32,899 nt of DNA from Rhodobiaceae bacterium (lineage in GTDB: Bacteria > Pseudomonadota > Alphaproteobacteria > Rhizobiales > JANQQB01): assembly GCA_028285165.1 (NCBI GenBank), contig JANQQB010000276.1, forward strand, positions 1 to 32,899, given 5' to 3'. Made by a program: the position numbers and the translations under genes. A model generated the notes under the pieces. That model saw only the letters and a program-made list of their open reading frames with translations. It did not search any database and was not told the DNA's origin. Shown here piece after piece: positions 15,657-23,815 of this stretch. Position 1 is the stretch's first letter, and each line of letters opens with the position of its first letter.

Positions 15657-16604
15657 TCAGGCCGCCGACACGGCACGCGTTCGGTCGCGAACGGTGTTCT
15701 CCAGCCTGCCGATGCCCTCGATTTCACAGGTCACCACGTCGTCGTGGCCGAGAAAGTTCGGCGGTGTCATGGCGTAACCGACGCCGGACGGCGTTCCGGT
15801 CGCAAGCAGGTCGCCCGGTTCGAGCGTCATGCCTTCCGACAGGGATTCGATCAGCCGCGCGACCGGAAAGATCATGTCGCCGGTATTGCCGTCCTGGCGG
15901 GCTTCGCCGTTCACGCGCGCTGAAATGCGCAAATCTTCGAAATTGGGCAGGGCGTCGAGGGTGACGATTTCCGGACCCATGGGGCAGGACGTGTCGAGCC
16001 CCTTGCCTTTCAGGAACTGGCCGCCGTGACGCCGTTGCAGGTCGCGGGCGGTGATGTCGTTGATGATCGTAAAGCCGAAAACGTGATCGATTGCCCGCGC
16101 CGCCGGGATGTCACGGCCTGCCTTGCCGATGATCACGCCGAGTTCCACCTCGTAGTCGATCTTTTCCGAGATCCGCGGGTCGAACTCGATAATGGCATCC
16201 GGGCCGACCACCGAGGTCGGCGGTTTGGTGAAGAACACGGGGTGTTCGGGCGTCTTGTCCTCTTTTGCCTGGGCGCGGCTCGCCTCGGTGACATGCGCCC
16301 GGTAATTGCTGCCCACGCAGAACACGTTTTTCAGCGGCCGTGGGATCGGTGCAAGCAGTGTGACGGCGGCCCGCGCAAGGACGGTATCCATATGCCGGCC
16401 GGCCTCAGCCTGGGCCGCGCAGTCCCCGATCGCCTGCAGAACGGGGTCACCGCCGACAATCACATCCAGAAGCGTGTTCGGGACGGGGCTATCCGGTGCG
16501 CGACTGCCTTGAGACAATGCCTTGCGGATATCGAGCACATGATCATCGCCGATCATCAGTCCGGGATTGTCCATCCCCTTATGGTGGAACGTGACCAATC
16601 GCAT
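15657..16604 (-). CDS. Fumarylacetoacetate hydrolase family protein (long form)
   Basis: A 315-residue FAH-superfamily enzyme, with the N-terminal FAH_N-like domain (about 1-90) that the other FAH protein lacks. The catalytic domain has NVFCVGSNYRAHVTEA, PVFFTKPPTSVVGP, the metal ligands in KIDYEVELGVIIG, INDITARDLQ, and GDLLATGTPSGVG. Members act on acylpyruvates or 2,4-diketo-3-deoxy sugar acids. GGGAGGAA precedes the ATG at 16604. It is the promoter-proximal gene of the operon, with the GntR regulator divergent across 201 bp. Two different FAH enzymes bracket the operon, so two successive or alternative cleavage steps are likely. Confidence 0.92.
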   Translation of the reverse strand: MRLVTFHHKGMDNPGLMIGDDHVLDIRKALSQGSRAPDSPVPNTLLDVIVGGDPVLQAIGDCAAQAEAGRHMDTVLARAAVTLLAPIPRPLKNVFCVGSNYRAHVTEASRAQAKEDKTPEHPVFFTKPPTSVVGPDAIIEFDPRISEKIDYEVELGVIIGKAGRDIPAARAIDHVFGFTIINDITARDLQRRHGGQFLKGKGLDTSCPMGPEIVTLDALPNFEDLRISARVNGEARQDGNTGDMIFPVARLIESLSEGMTLEPGDLLATGTPSGVGYAMTPPNFLGHDDVVTCEIEGIGRLENTVRDRTRAVSAA

Positions 16605-16677
16605 CGGACATTCCTCCCTTGCCGGTCAGCCCGCGCGCCAGCGGCGCGGCGAGCGCATAGCGCGCCGTTGAGCAAAT

Positions 16678-16693
16678 CCAATTTGTAAATTGG
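16678..16693. promoter_or_regulatory. Candidate GntR operator 1
   Basis: CCAATTTGTAAATTGG has 7-bp perfect arms around GT. It lies 74 bp upstream of the catabolic operon's first ATG, within the divergent control region shared with the GntR/FCD gene. AT-rich dyads with a short centre are typical of this regulator family. Confidence 0.6.
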
Positions 16694-16783
16694 TTGCCCG
16701 TGGGCGGTTTCCTCGATCCGGTTCTGTCGATTTTTCTTTTGATTATTCAGCCTTTCCTGCGAAAAGGAACCGGCAAAACGAAC

Positions 16784-16799
16784 CCAATTTGAGGATTGG
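16784..16799. promoter_or_regulatory. Candidate GntR operator 2
   Basis: CCAATTTGAGGATTGG shares CCAATTTG and ATTGG with operator 1 and lies 106 bp away, ending 6 bp before the regulator's ATG and covering its ribosome site. That position suits autorepression and possible looping between the two sites. Confidence 0.55.
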
Positions 16800-16805
16800 T
16801 TCAGA

Positions 16806-17489
16806 ATGACGGCTTCCCGGATCACGGATCAAATCGCGCTCAAGCGATTGCGGGACTTCCTTGCGGATCAGCAACTTGCGCTGAACGCGCGGTTGCCCGT
16901 GGAGCGGGAATTAGCGGGCACCCTCGGCCTGTCGCGCGCCAAGTTGCGGGCGGCACTGGCCGTGCTGGAAGCGGAGGGCCAGATCTGGCGGCATGTCGGG
17001 CGCGGCACGTTCATCGGACCGCGACCGATCCTCAATCTGAACGACGTCGAATTCCTCAGCACGCATACCAGTATCCGGGAGATCATGGAGGCGCGGCTTG
17101 CCGTCGAGCCGCAATTGGCGCGGCTTGCCGCCCTGCACGGCACCGAAGCGGATTTTTCCGCCTTGCGGCGTTGCAATCAGCTGTCGCGGTCGGCGCGCGA
17201 CTGGCGGGTCTACGAAGCCTGGGACAACAATTTCCACCAGGCCGTCGCGGCGGCGACGAAGAACAAACCGCTGATCACCCTGTTCGACACGCTCAACATC
17301 GTGCGGCGCTCGACGGTGTGGACCCAACGGCGCAAATCCGCGTCTCCACCGAAGGACCACGAGAGTTTTGCCGAACACGAAGCGATCTACGATGCGATCG
17401 TCGCGCGCGATCCCGACCAGGCCGCCGCGTGCATGACGGCGCATCTGAAGACGGTGCGCAATCGGATCCGGGAATCGCTGGATCTGTGA
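16806..17489 (+). CDS. GntR-family regulator, FadR/FCD subfamily
   Basis: A 227-residue regulator likely controlling the divergent uptake/catabolic operon. The N-terminal winged HTH (about 1-70) has LPVERELAGTLGLSRAKLRAALAVLEAEGQIWRHVGRGTFI. The FCD effector domain follows with its expected metal ligands: Asp and His in YEAWDNNFHQAV, His in SFAEHEAIYDAI, and His in MTAHLKTV. These domains usually bind carboxylic acids, consistent with FAH and Ldh2 substrates. Start is the ATG at 16806; a longer frame at 16796-17539 is a shadow in another frame. The dyad at 16784-16799 abuts the start. Confidence 0.93.
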   Translation: MTASRITDQIALKRLRDFLADQQLALNARLPVERELAGTLGLSRAKLRAALAVLEAEGQIWRHVGRGTFIGPRPILNLNDVEFLSTHTSIREIMEARLAVEPQLARLAALHGTEADFSALRRCNQLSRSARDWRVYEAWDNNFHQAVAAATKNKPLITLFDTLNIVRRSTVWTQRRKSASPPKDHESFAEHEAIYDAIVARDPDQAAACMTAHLKTVRNRIRESLDL

Positions 17490-17557
17490 TGATCTCTGTC
17501 AGACTTCATTTGGCAAGCCTGGCGGTTTTGTTGAATTGATTATCTAAGGATTGTGTC

Positions 17558-18091
17558 TTGGCTAAATTAAAAGAGAGCGCATCTATTCTTCTCTCAATTT
17601 CGATATCATCTTATTTAATATATATTCCTGTCATATTCATAATTGCATATAGGCGCTTTATATTGAATGATGAGGATTTTTATTATTATGCAATATACTC
17701 GGCGCTACAAAGGATGCCAGTTTTTTCTTTTGAGTACTGGTCATTTGTATTTTTAGGCGTGTTTGTTTTCATTGTTTTGAAAATGTTTTATTCGAGGATG
17801 TCTATTTTGAATTATTATCCGTTGTTCTTCATCGTGATAGTGGTTTCGTTTCTTGTGCTCAATATGGAATATGTCGGCGCATATGCCGCATTGGATTACA
17901 TGCCGGATAGAAATCAATTTTATAATGAATACATCGATTTCATTTGCGGGAGCAGTGAATATAACTGCTATATGAGAGTTATTCTCATGAATATATCTTT
18001 TTCGATTATCCTGGGATATGTCTATGTTGTTATTTTTATTATTTTCATGAAGCTGTTTTCTTATGTCATGCGTCTTATGCCTGACATCTGA
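17558..18091 (+). CDS. Orphan AT-rich integral membrane protein
   Basis: I do not recognise this 177-residue protein. It starts at TTG 17558 with AAGGA 7 nt upstream, a well-placed ribosome site. Four hydrophobic segments are visible (about residues 9-31, 60-78, 87-112, 140-167), with a loop containing two cysteines (ICGSSEYNC) between segments three and four. Codons are rich in TTT, ATT, TAT and ATA; the gene is roughly one-third GC by eye, against well over 60% in its neighbours, suggesting recent transfer. No transposase, integrase or repeats flank it. A 14-bp palindrome GACACCATGGTGTC overlaps the stop. It may be a phage- or island-derived remnant or an immunity-type membrane protein, but no evidence decides. 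Confidence 0.7.
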   Translation: MAKLKESASILLSISISSYLIYIPVIFIIAYRRFILNDEDFYYYAIYSALQRMPVFSFEYWSFVFLGVFVFIVLKMFYSRMSILNYYPLFFIVIVVSFLVLNMEYVGAYAALDYMPDRNQFYNEYIDFICGSSEYNCYMRVILMNISFSIILGYVYVVIFIIFMKLFSYVMRLMPDI

Positions 18092-18323
18092 CACCATGGT
18101 GTCGCGCCGGGAATTCGCTCTCCCTTCGTGTTCCGCGACGCATTCCGGATGTTGCGCAGATCCGGTGTGTTGCTGTCGGCGGCACAATCCCTTGCGCTCC
18201 CGGACACACACATCGCCGTCCACAAAAAACCGGATCATGCTGAGCGGATTTCGTCCCGATCGGCGGTGCAGTCTTCTATAACGGGATCACCCGCGAACTA
18301 AAGACATGATCAGGAGGGCCCGG

Positions 18324-20114
18324 ATGGATCGGAGCGCCGCATCCATTCTGACGGAGGTGTTCGGCTATAAGGCTTTCCGGCCCGGGCAGGAGCGCATCAT
18401 CGGGCACCTGATCGATGGCGCCAACGTTTTGGCCGTCATGCCGACGGGAGCGGGCAAGTCGCTGTGCTACCAGATCCCGGCGCTCGCCTCCGACGCGATC
18501 ACCGTCGTCGTCTCGCCGCTTGTCGCGCTGATGGACGATCAGGTGGCGGCGCTGCGGGCAAACGGCGTGCCGGCGGTGTCGATCCATTCCGGCATGCCGC
18601 GCGAGGATCAGGTCGCGGCCTGGAAAGCGCTGCGCGCCGGCGACAGTTCGATCGTCTATCTGTCGCCGGAACGGCTGATGACGGAGCGCATGCTGGAGGC
18701 GCTTACAAAGCTCGGCGTCGGCATGTTCGTCGTCGACGAGGCGCATTGCATCTCCAAATGGGGTGCCAATTTCCGGCCGGAATATGAACAGCTCTCGCGC
18801 CTGAAGGAACGGTTTCCTGATTCCAGGCTCGCGGCCTTCACGGCAACGGCGGACAAGGCGACACGGGCCGATATCGCCGGCAAGCTGTTTGCCGGCCCGG
18901 CGGAAATCATCGTCCAGGGTTTCGACCGGCCGAACCTCAAACTGGCGGTCGAGAGTAAGGAGTCCTGGCGCCGGCAATTGATGGCGTTCCTGGACGACAA
19001 ACGCGCCGTTTCCGGCATCGTCTATTGCCTGTCGCGCAAACTGACGGAGGAGGTCGCCGCGTTCCTGTGCGAGGAAGGCTTTTCGGCGATCGCCTATCAT
19101 GCCGGCCAGGAGGCCGACATCCGCAAGGCCAACCAGGACCGGTTCATGAGCGAACAGGCGGTGGTCATGGTGGCGACGATCGCCTTCGGCATGGGCATCG
19201 ACAAACCCGACATCCGCTATGTCTGCCACCTCAACCTGCCGGGCAGCATGGAAGCCTATTACCAGGAGATCGGCCGGGCCGGGCGCGACGGCCTGCCTGC
19301 GGAAACCCTGATGCTCTACGGCCTCGACGACATCCGCATGCGCCGCACCTTCATCGATCAGGACGGCGAGGATGCCGACCACAAACGCCGGGAACACAAA
19401 CGGCTCGACGCGCTCCTGGCCTATTGCGAGGCGGCCGAATGCCGGCGCAAGGCGCTGTTGGCCTATTTCGACGAAACCATCGAGCCTTGTGGCAATTGCG
19501 ATACCTGTCTCGCGCCGCCGACCCGGATCGATGGGACGGAACAGGCCCAAATGGTGCTGTCGGCGATCTACCGGACGGGACAGGTTTTCGGCGTGGCGCA
19601 CATCGTCGACGTGCTGCGCGGATCGGAGAACGCCAAGATCCTGGAACGCGGCCACAACGCATTGCCGACCTATGGCGTCGGCAAGGAGAAATCGAAACGG
19701 TTCTGGCAAGTCTTCGTGCGGCAGATGGTGGCGGCCGGTCTGGTGACCATCGACATCCAGAATTACGGCGGCTTGCGGATTACGGAGACCGGACGCGACC
19801 TGCTCCGCGGCGAGGGGGCCTTTGCCTATCGGGAGGTGCCGGAACAGAAGCCGTCGCGCAAACGGCGTGCGACACCGGCACCGGTGAGTGACGTGCCCGT
19901 TGATGAGGATCTGCTTCAGAAATTGAAATCGCTGCGGCTCGACATCGCCCGGTCCCGCAACGTGCCGGCCTATGTGGTGTTTTCCGATGCGACGCTCGTC
20001 GACATGGCCGCACGCCGACCGTCCGATCTCGACAGCTTTGCCGATGTCTCCGGCGTCGGCCCGAAAAAGCTGAAGGATTTCGGCGACCAGTTCCTGTCGG
20101 TGATCAACGCCTGA
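18324..20114 (+). CDS. recQ: ATP-dependent DNA helicase RecQ
   Basis: RecQ is a 3'-5' helicase in recombinational repair. The 596-residue protein has the helicase core with Walker A PTGAGKSLCYQ (about residue 40), DEAH box VVDEAHCISKWG (about 139), motif SPLVALMDDQV, and helicase-C motifs AFGMGIDKPDIRYVCH and QEIGRAGRDG. The RQC domain has zinc cysteines in YCEAAECRRKALL and CGNCDTC. A C-terminal HRDC domain (about 525-596) contains VVFSDATLVDMAARRP. I choose ATG 18324 with AGGAGGG 5 nt upstream rather than the track's 18306. The gene is complete and of normal length. The gap 18092-18323 has no gene; it is transitional in base composition after the AT-rich orphan. Confidence 0.96.
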   Translation: MDRSAASILTEVFGYKAFRPGQERIIGHLIDGANVLAVMPTGAGKSLCYQIPALASDAITVVVSPLVALMDDQVAALRANGVPAVSIHSGMPREDQVAAWKALRAGDSSIVYLSPERLMTERMLEALTKLGVGMFVVDEAHCISKWGANFRPEYEQLSRLKERFPDSRLAAFTATADKATRADIAGKLFAGPAEIIVQGFDRPNLKLAVESKESWRRQLMAFLDDKRAVSGIVYCLSRKLTEEVAAFLCEEGFSAIAYHAGQEADIRKANQDRFMSEQAVVMVATIAFGMGIDKPDIRYVCHLNLPGSMEAYYQEIGRAGRDGLPAETLMLYGLDDIRMRRTFIDQDGEDADHKRREHKRLDALLAYCEAAECRRKALLAYFDETIEPCGNCDTCLAPPTRIDGTEQAQMVLSAIYRTGQVFGVAHIVDVLRGSENAKILERGHNALPTYGVGKEKSKRFWQVFVRQMVAAGLVTIDIQNYGGLRITETGRDLLRGEGAFAYREVPEQKPSRKRRATPAPVSDVPVDEDLLQKLKSLRLDIARSRNVPAYVVFSDATLVDMAARRPSDLDSFADVSGVGPKKLKDFGDQFLSVINA

Positions 20115-20130
20115 CCGTGTTTTCCGGTCA
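20112..20130 (+). terminator. Weak hairpin at the recQ stop
   Basis: TGACCG-TGTTTTC-CGGTCA forms a 6-bp stem overlapping the stop codon, followed by CGGCTTTCTG. This is a weak candidate terminator. Confidence 0.35.
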
Positions 20131-20244
20131 CGGCTTTCTGATCACCCAACGGAACGCCGGACTTGCCAGCATCCGCCGATCGACTATATCTGGAACGATC
20201 AGTCCAATAATTTCCCATCCCGTCTCCAGAAAAAGGAATCCCCC

Positions 20245-20799
20245 ATGTCCGACATGACCCCGCTGCTGCCGCGCCAGGCCGTTCCCGCCCTTACCGTCCC
20301 GCTGCTCGACGGCGGAACCTGGTCGCTGGCGGACTCGAACCCGGAAAACTTCACCATGGTGGTGTTCTATCGCGGCCTGCACTGCCCGATCTGCAAGGCC
20401 TATCTGAACGAATTGCAGACCACGCAGCCGAAATTCGCCGAACGCGGCGTCACCGTGATCGCCCTGTCCTCCGACACACAGGAGCGGGCGGCCGAGGCCC
20501 GTCAGAAGTGGGGTCTCGATCAACTGACCATTGGCCACAGCCTCGACCTGAAGACCGCTCGGGTCTGGGGCCTCTATGTCTCGGCCGGCAAGGGCAAGAC
20601 CTCGATCGGCATCGAGGAACCGGCCCTGTTCTCCGAACCCGGTCTGTTTTTGGTGCGCCCCGACGGCACGCTTTATTTCGGGGCAGTCCAGACCATGCCG
20701 TTCGCCCGACCGCATTTCGCCGACCTCGTGCCGGCGCTCGATTTCGTGCTCAAGTCGGATTATCCGGCGCGCGGAGAAGTCGCGGATCTGGCTGCCTGA
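20245..20799 (+). CDS. Peroxiredoxin-like (AhpC/TSA) protein with CPIC motif
   Basis: A 184-residue thioredoxin-fold protein of the AhpC/TSA type. The active-site segment is VVFYRGLHCPICKAYL, with cysteines at 47 and 50, a CxxC arrangement rather than the usual single peroxidatic PxxxTxxC. The VIALSSDTQERA and LVRPDGTLYFGAVQ segments are typical of AhpC-like peroxiredoxins. The cytoplasmic role is probably peroxide or disulfide reduction. AAAAAGGA precedes the ATG by 8 nt. It stands alone between recQ and a converging MFS gene. Whether it is a true peroxidase or a thioredoxin-like reductase is not decidable here. Confidence 0.88.
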   Translation: MSDMTPLLPRQAVPALTVPLLDGGTWSLADSNPENFTMVVFYRGLHCPICKAYLNELQTTQPKFAERGVTVIALSSDTQERAAEARQKWGLDQLTIGHSLDLKTARVWGLYVSAGKGKTSIGIEEPALFSEPGLFLVRPDGTLYFGAVQTMPFARPHFADLVPALDFVLKSDYPARGEVADLAA

Positions 20800-20821
20800 C
20801 GCCACCAACAGCGTCGGATCA

Positions 20822-22165
20822 TCATCCCTGCGTCGGCCATTGCCGGTGCAGGGAATCGATCAGGAAGACATGGGTGTGTCGATACCCGGCTTCGGTCTTT
20901 TCCGCGCCGTGCAGATGCGGGTGATCGGGGGGCAGGTCGTCATGCACGTGCGGCAGGGCGCTCTGCGATCCCGCCGGCCAGAACCGAAGCGCCGCGATCA
21001 GGCCAAGCGTACCGAGGCCGACAAGGGCAAACGCCGCCGCGGCGAGGCCGATATGGGCGCCGGCATAGCCGGCAAGCGGATAGGCGACCAGCCAGCAAGC
21101 GTGCGACAGGGCGAACTGGGCCGCGAAGATCGCCGGCCGATCTTCTGGTGCGGCCGAGCGGCGGAGCAAACGCGCCGACGGTGTCAGCACAGCAGAATAG
21201 GCCAGACCGAAGCCGAACCAGAAAATGAGGAAAGCCGGCCAGGGCACGAGACTGGACGACCACAGGGCGGCGAAGAGCGTCATGGCGACAAGCGCCAGAA
21301 CGCCGGCTGAAATCATGACCGAGCGATCGCGGATCCGGTCGAGCAGGCCGGGTAGGGCAAGGGCGCTCGCCATCGAGCCGGCGCCGAAGGCCGCAAAGGC
21401 TATCGCCACATCGTCGTCGGCTCGACCGAAACTGTCCCGCACGAACACAACTGTGTTGACAATAACGAGGCTGCCGACAGCCGATATCGTCAGATTCAGT
21501 GCGAGCAGACCGCGCAGACGCGGCGTCGCCAGAAAAATCCGCCAGCCGGAGCCGACCCGGGACCAGAACGCGCCGTTGTCCTGCCGGTGCGCCATGGCGG
21601 GAAAGGTGCAGGCCATGATCAACAGGGCGGAAGCGACAAAGCCGAAGGCCGTTCCGGCAAACAGGGCGTGGAACGGGACCAGCGTCAGGAGCGCCGCCGC
21701 CAGCACCGGGCTTGCCAGGCTTTCCAGATCGTAGGCGAGGCGGGACAGGGAAAGCGCGCGTGTATATTCGCCCTCGTCGGGCAGGATCTCCGGAATGACG
21801 GCCTGGAATGTCGGAGTGAACGCCGCCGATGCCGATTGCAGTAGAAAGATCAGCAGGTAGATCTGCCAGATTTCGGTCACAAAGAGCAAGCTCGCGGCAA
21901 GCCCGGCCCGCACGAGATCGAGGCCGATCAAGACCGTGCGGCTCGGATAGGATTCCAAAAGCGCACGGGCCAATGGCGAGACGCCCACATAAGCGACCAT
22001 CTTGATCGCAAGCGCCGTGCCGAGCACGGCGCCTGCCTGGTCGCCGGCGAGCTGGTAGGCCAAAAGACCGAGCGCCACCGTCGCCAGCCCGGTGCCGGCC
22101 AGCGCCACAACCTGCGCCGCGAATAACAGCCGATAGGTCGGATGGCGGAAAAGGGCGAGCATCAT
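20822..22165 (-). CDS. MFS exporter with histidine-rich C-terminal tail
   Basis: A 447-residue inner-membrane transporter of the MFS_3-like class with about 12 hydrophobic segments. The first begins FRHPTYRLLFAAQVVALAGTG. The last 50 residues form a cytoplasmic tail with HVHDDLPPDHPHLHGAE, GYRHTHVFLIDSLHRQWP, about nine histidines in all. Similar tails occur in nickel/cobalt-resistance exporters of the NreB type and relatives, suggesting metal efflux, but the tail is also found in MFS proteins of unproven function. The start is ATG 22165 with GGGGTGG upstream. Adjacent genes give no functional link. No metal regulator was noticed nearby. Confidence 0.85.
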   Translation of the reverse strand: MMLALFRHPTYRLLFAAQVVALAGTGLATVALGLLAYQLAGDQAGAVLGTALAIKMVAYVGVSPLARALLESYPSRTVLIGLDLVRAGLAASLLFVTEIWQIYLLIFLLQSASAAFTPTFQAVIPEILPDEGEYTRALSLSRLAYDLESLASPVLAAALLTLVPFHALFAGTAFGFVASALLIMACTFPAMAHRQDNGAFWSRVGSGWRIFLATPRLRGLLALNLTISAVGSLVIVNTVVFVRDSFGRADDDVAIAFAAFGAGSMASALALPGLLDRIRDRSVMISAGVLALVAMTLFAALWSSSLVPWPAFLIFWFGFGLAYSAVLTPSARLLRRSAAPEDRPAIFAAQFALSHACWLVAYPLAGYAGAHIGLAAAAFALVGLGTLGLIAALRFWPAGSQSALPHVHDDLPPDHPHLHGAEKTEAGYRHTHVFLIDSLHRQWPTQG

Positions 22166-22435
22166 GCCACCCCGTGCCGGCCGACAGGGTGGGGACCGTC
22201 GAGACGGGCGGGCTGGAGGGAAGGGGATCGGGCGGCAATCCCGCGGCGGCCATGCGGCTCGAGGGCAGCACCGAATGCCGCATTGTCCAGGCCGCGCGGG
22301 ATATGGGTGCGACGGAGCGCGCTCCGTTTACAAACGGTATCGCTCTGTTTTTTCGGCAAAGTCATTGCCGGATCCATTGCCAGCACCGTCACCGATATCA
22401 TTCGTCTTTTCTGCCGCTTGCATCGCTGCCCGCGT

Positions 22436-23488
22436 TCAGGCCGCGTCGTAGTAGGATTGAACGCCCTCGATTGCCCGTACGACATCCTCGCGTGAGACAT
22501 CGTGGTGAAACACCACGCGGATCTTCTCCGCGGGCGCGCCGATACGAATGCCAAGGCCGGCAAGATGGTCGACAAGCGGGAGCCGATCGCTTTCGCGCGG
22601 TGCGAGAAACACCATGTTTGTCGGGCCGGCCTCGACGTTCAGGGCATCGATGCCGGTCAGTCCGCCGGCGAAAGCGGCAGCGTTTTCATGATCTTCGGAA
22701 AGACGCGGGTAATTGTGGTCGAGGGCGTAGAGACCGCATGCTGCAAGCAGGCCCGCCTGACGCATGCCGCCGCCAAGCATTTTTCGGGCGCGGCGTGCCT
22801 TGGCGATCAGATCGCGATGCCCGACAAGCACGGTGCCGGCCGGAGCGCCGAGACCCTTGGACAGACAGGCTGAGACCGTGTCGAACGGTTCCGCGATCCG
22901 GGCGAGACTCTCGCCGAGCGCTGCGGCCGCATTCCATACCCGTGCGCCGTCAAGATGCAGGGACAGGCCATGAGTGCGTGCAATCGCGCACAGGGCGTCG
23001 ATCGATTCCAGCGACTGCACGTAGCCCGAGACGGTGTTTTCCAGCGACAGAAGCCGGGTGACGGCAAAGTGGCTGTCGTCAGGCTTGATTGCAGCGGCAA
23101 CCTGACCGGCATCGAGGCCGCCGGTCTCGTTTGTCGGCAGCGGGCAGGCCACGATGCCGCCGAGCGCCGATGCACCGCCCGCTTCATACTTGAAAGCATG
23201 GTAGCGGTCGCCGACAATGACTTCCTCGCCGCGGGCGCAATGGCTTAGCAGTGCCGCGAGGTTGCTTTGCGTGCCCGACGGCATCAGCACCGCCGCTTCC
23301 TTGCCGAACAGGTCCGCTGCCCGGTTTTCGAGCTGCAGGACCGTCGGATCCTCGCCATAGACGTCGTCTCCGACATCGGCGGCGGCCATGGCGGCGCGCA
23401 TGCCGGCCGAGGGCTGCGTGACGGTGTCACTTCTCAGATCGATCGTCCGGTTGCTGATGGACGGGGACGGGGAAGCGCTCGCATACAT
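22436..23488 (-). CDS. ltaA: Low-specificity threonine aldolase (PLP-dependent)
   Basis: This enzyme cleaves L-threonine or allo-threonine to glycine and acetaldehyde. The protein is about 350 residues from the preferred ATG at 23488 (AGGA 8 nt upstream); the track start is 14 codons longer. Visible features are IDLRSDTVTQPSAGM, DDVYGEDPTV, LMPSGTQSNLAAL, SLENTVSGYVQS, HLDGAR (178-183) and the PLP lysine in CLSKGLGAPAGT (K211), all in the expected order. The C-terminal domain is complete. It runs in the same direction as the MFS gene, 270 bp upstream of it; the gap 22166-22435 shows no gene or terminator. Metabolic housekeeping; not tied to its flagellar neighbour flhA. Confidence 0.94.
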   Translation of the reverse strand: MYASASPSPSISNRTIDLRSDTVTQPSAGMRAAMAAADVGDDVYGEDPTVLQLENRAADLFGKEAAVLMPSGTQSNLAALLSHCARGEEVIVGDRYHAFKYEAGGASALGGIVACPLPTNETGGLDAGQVAAAIKPDDSHFAVTRLLSLENTVSGYVQSLESIDALCAIARTHGLSLHLDGARVWNAAAALGESLARIAEPFDTVSACLSKGLGAPAGTVLVGHRDLIAKARRARKMLGGGMRQAGLLAACGLYALDHNYPRLSEDHENAAAFAGGLTGIDALNVEAGPTNMVFLAPRESDRLPLVDHLAGLGIRIGAPAEKIRVVFHHDVSREDVVRAIEGVQSYYDAA

Positions 23489-23649
23489 TTTGTCGATCCT
23501 GATCAGTCGATGCGGGATTGCCGCCCGCAACCCAAAACCAAGGCCGGAGAGGCGTGGCGGATGTCCCGGTCTAATCGGGCCCTTCCGGTTTGTACAGCCG
23601 GACCGGTCTGAAGGCGTCGGTCATGAATCGACGATCTTTCGCACGGCCA

Positions 23650-23665
23650 TTAACCGCTCAGTAAC
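23650..23665 (+). promoter_or_regulatory. Candidate CtrA box upstream of flhA
   Basis: TTAA-CCGCTCA-GTAAC matches TTAA-N7-TTAAC with one mismatch, 178 bp before the flhA ATG. flhA is an early flagellar gene and CtrA target in Caulobacter. A long 5' leader would follow. Confidence 0.5.
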
Positions 23666-23717
23666 CATAATGCGGCAGTTTTTGCCTAGGCAGTAATTGC
23701 CGGGCCCGGTCCCTGCC

Positions 23718-23786
23718 GGGAAATTTGTGCCGGTCTCCGAGGCGTCATGCCAATCCCCCTGCCGAGGAGACCGGCACGCATTTCCC
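23718..23786 (+). promoter_or_regulatory. Long leader hairpin upstream of flhA
   Basis: Arms of 21 nt match at 19 positions: GGGAAAT-TT-GTGCCGGTCTCC at 23718-23738 pairs with 23766-23786, where GC replaces the TT partner. The loop is 27 nt. It is not followed by a U tract, and ltaA lies on the opposite strand, so it is not an evident terminator. It should be part of an flhA transcript started near the CtrA box. Confidence 0.65.
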
Positions 23787-23815
23787 AAGACGATCGCCGC
23801 GGCCCGGCGCGCTGA
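23747..23815 (+). CDS. Possible 22-codon upstream ORF in the flhA leader
   Basis: ATG at 23747 lies in the loop of the leader hairpin with GAGG four bases before it. The frame runs through the right arm of the hairpin and stops at 23813-23815, 28 nt before flhA. The product is basic and Pro/Arg-rich. A leader peptide that opens the hairpin when translated is conceivable, but short ORFs in GC-rich DNA are common, and the call is speculative. Confidence 0.2.
   Translation: MPIPLPRRPARISQDDRRGPAR

Noticed and set aside
16796-17539. 247-codon ORF overlapping the GntR gene
   Set aside because: A different frame from the one carrying the clear HTH and FCD motifs.
23672-23701. Sigma-54-like GGCAGTTTTTGC and GGCAGTAATTGC before flhA
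   Set aside because: GG-N8-GC spacing is two bases short in both cases; better described as tandem dyads.
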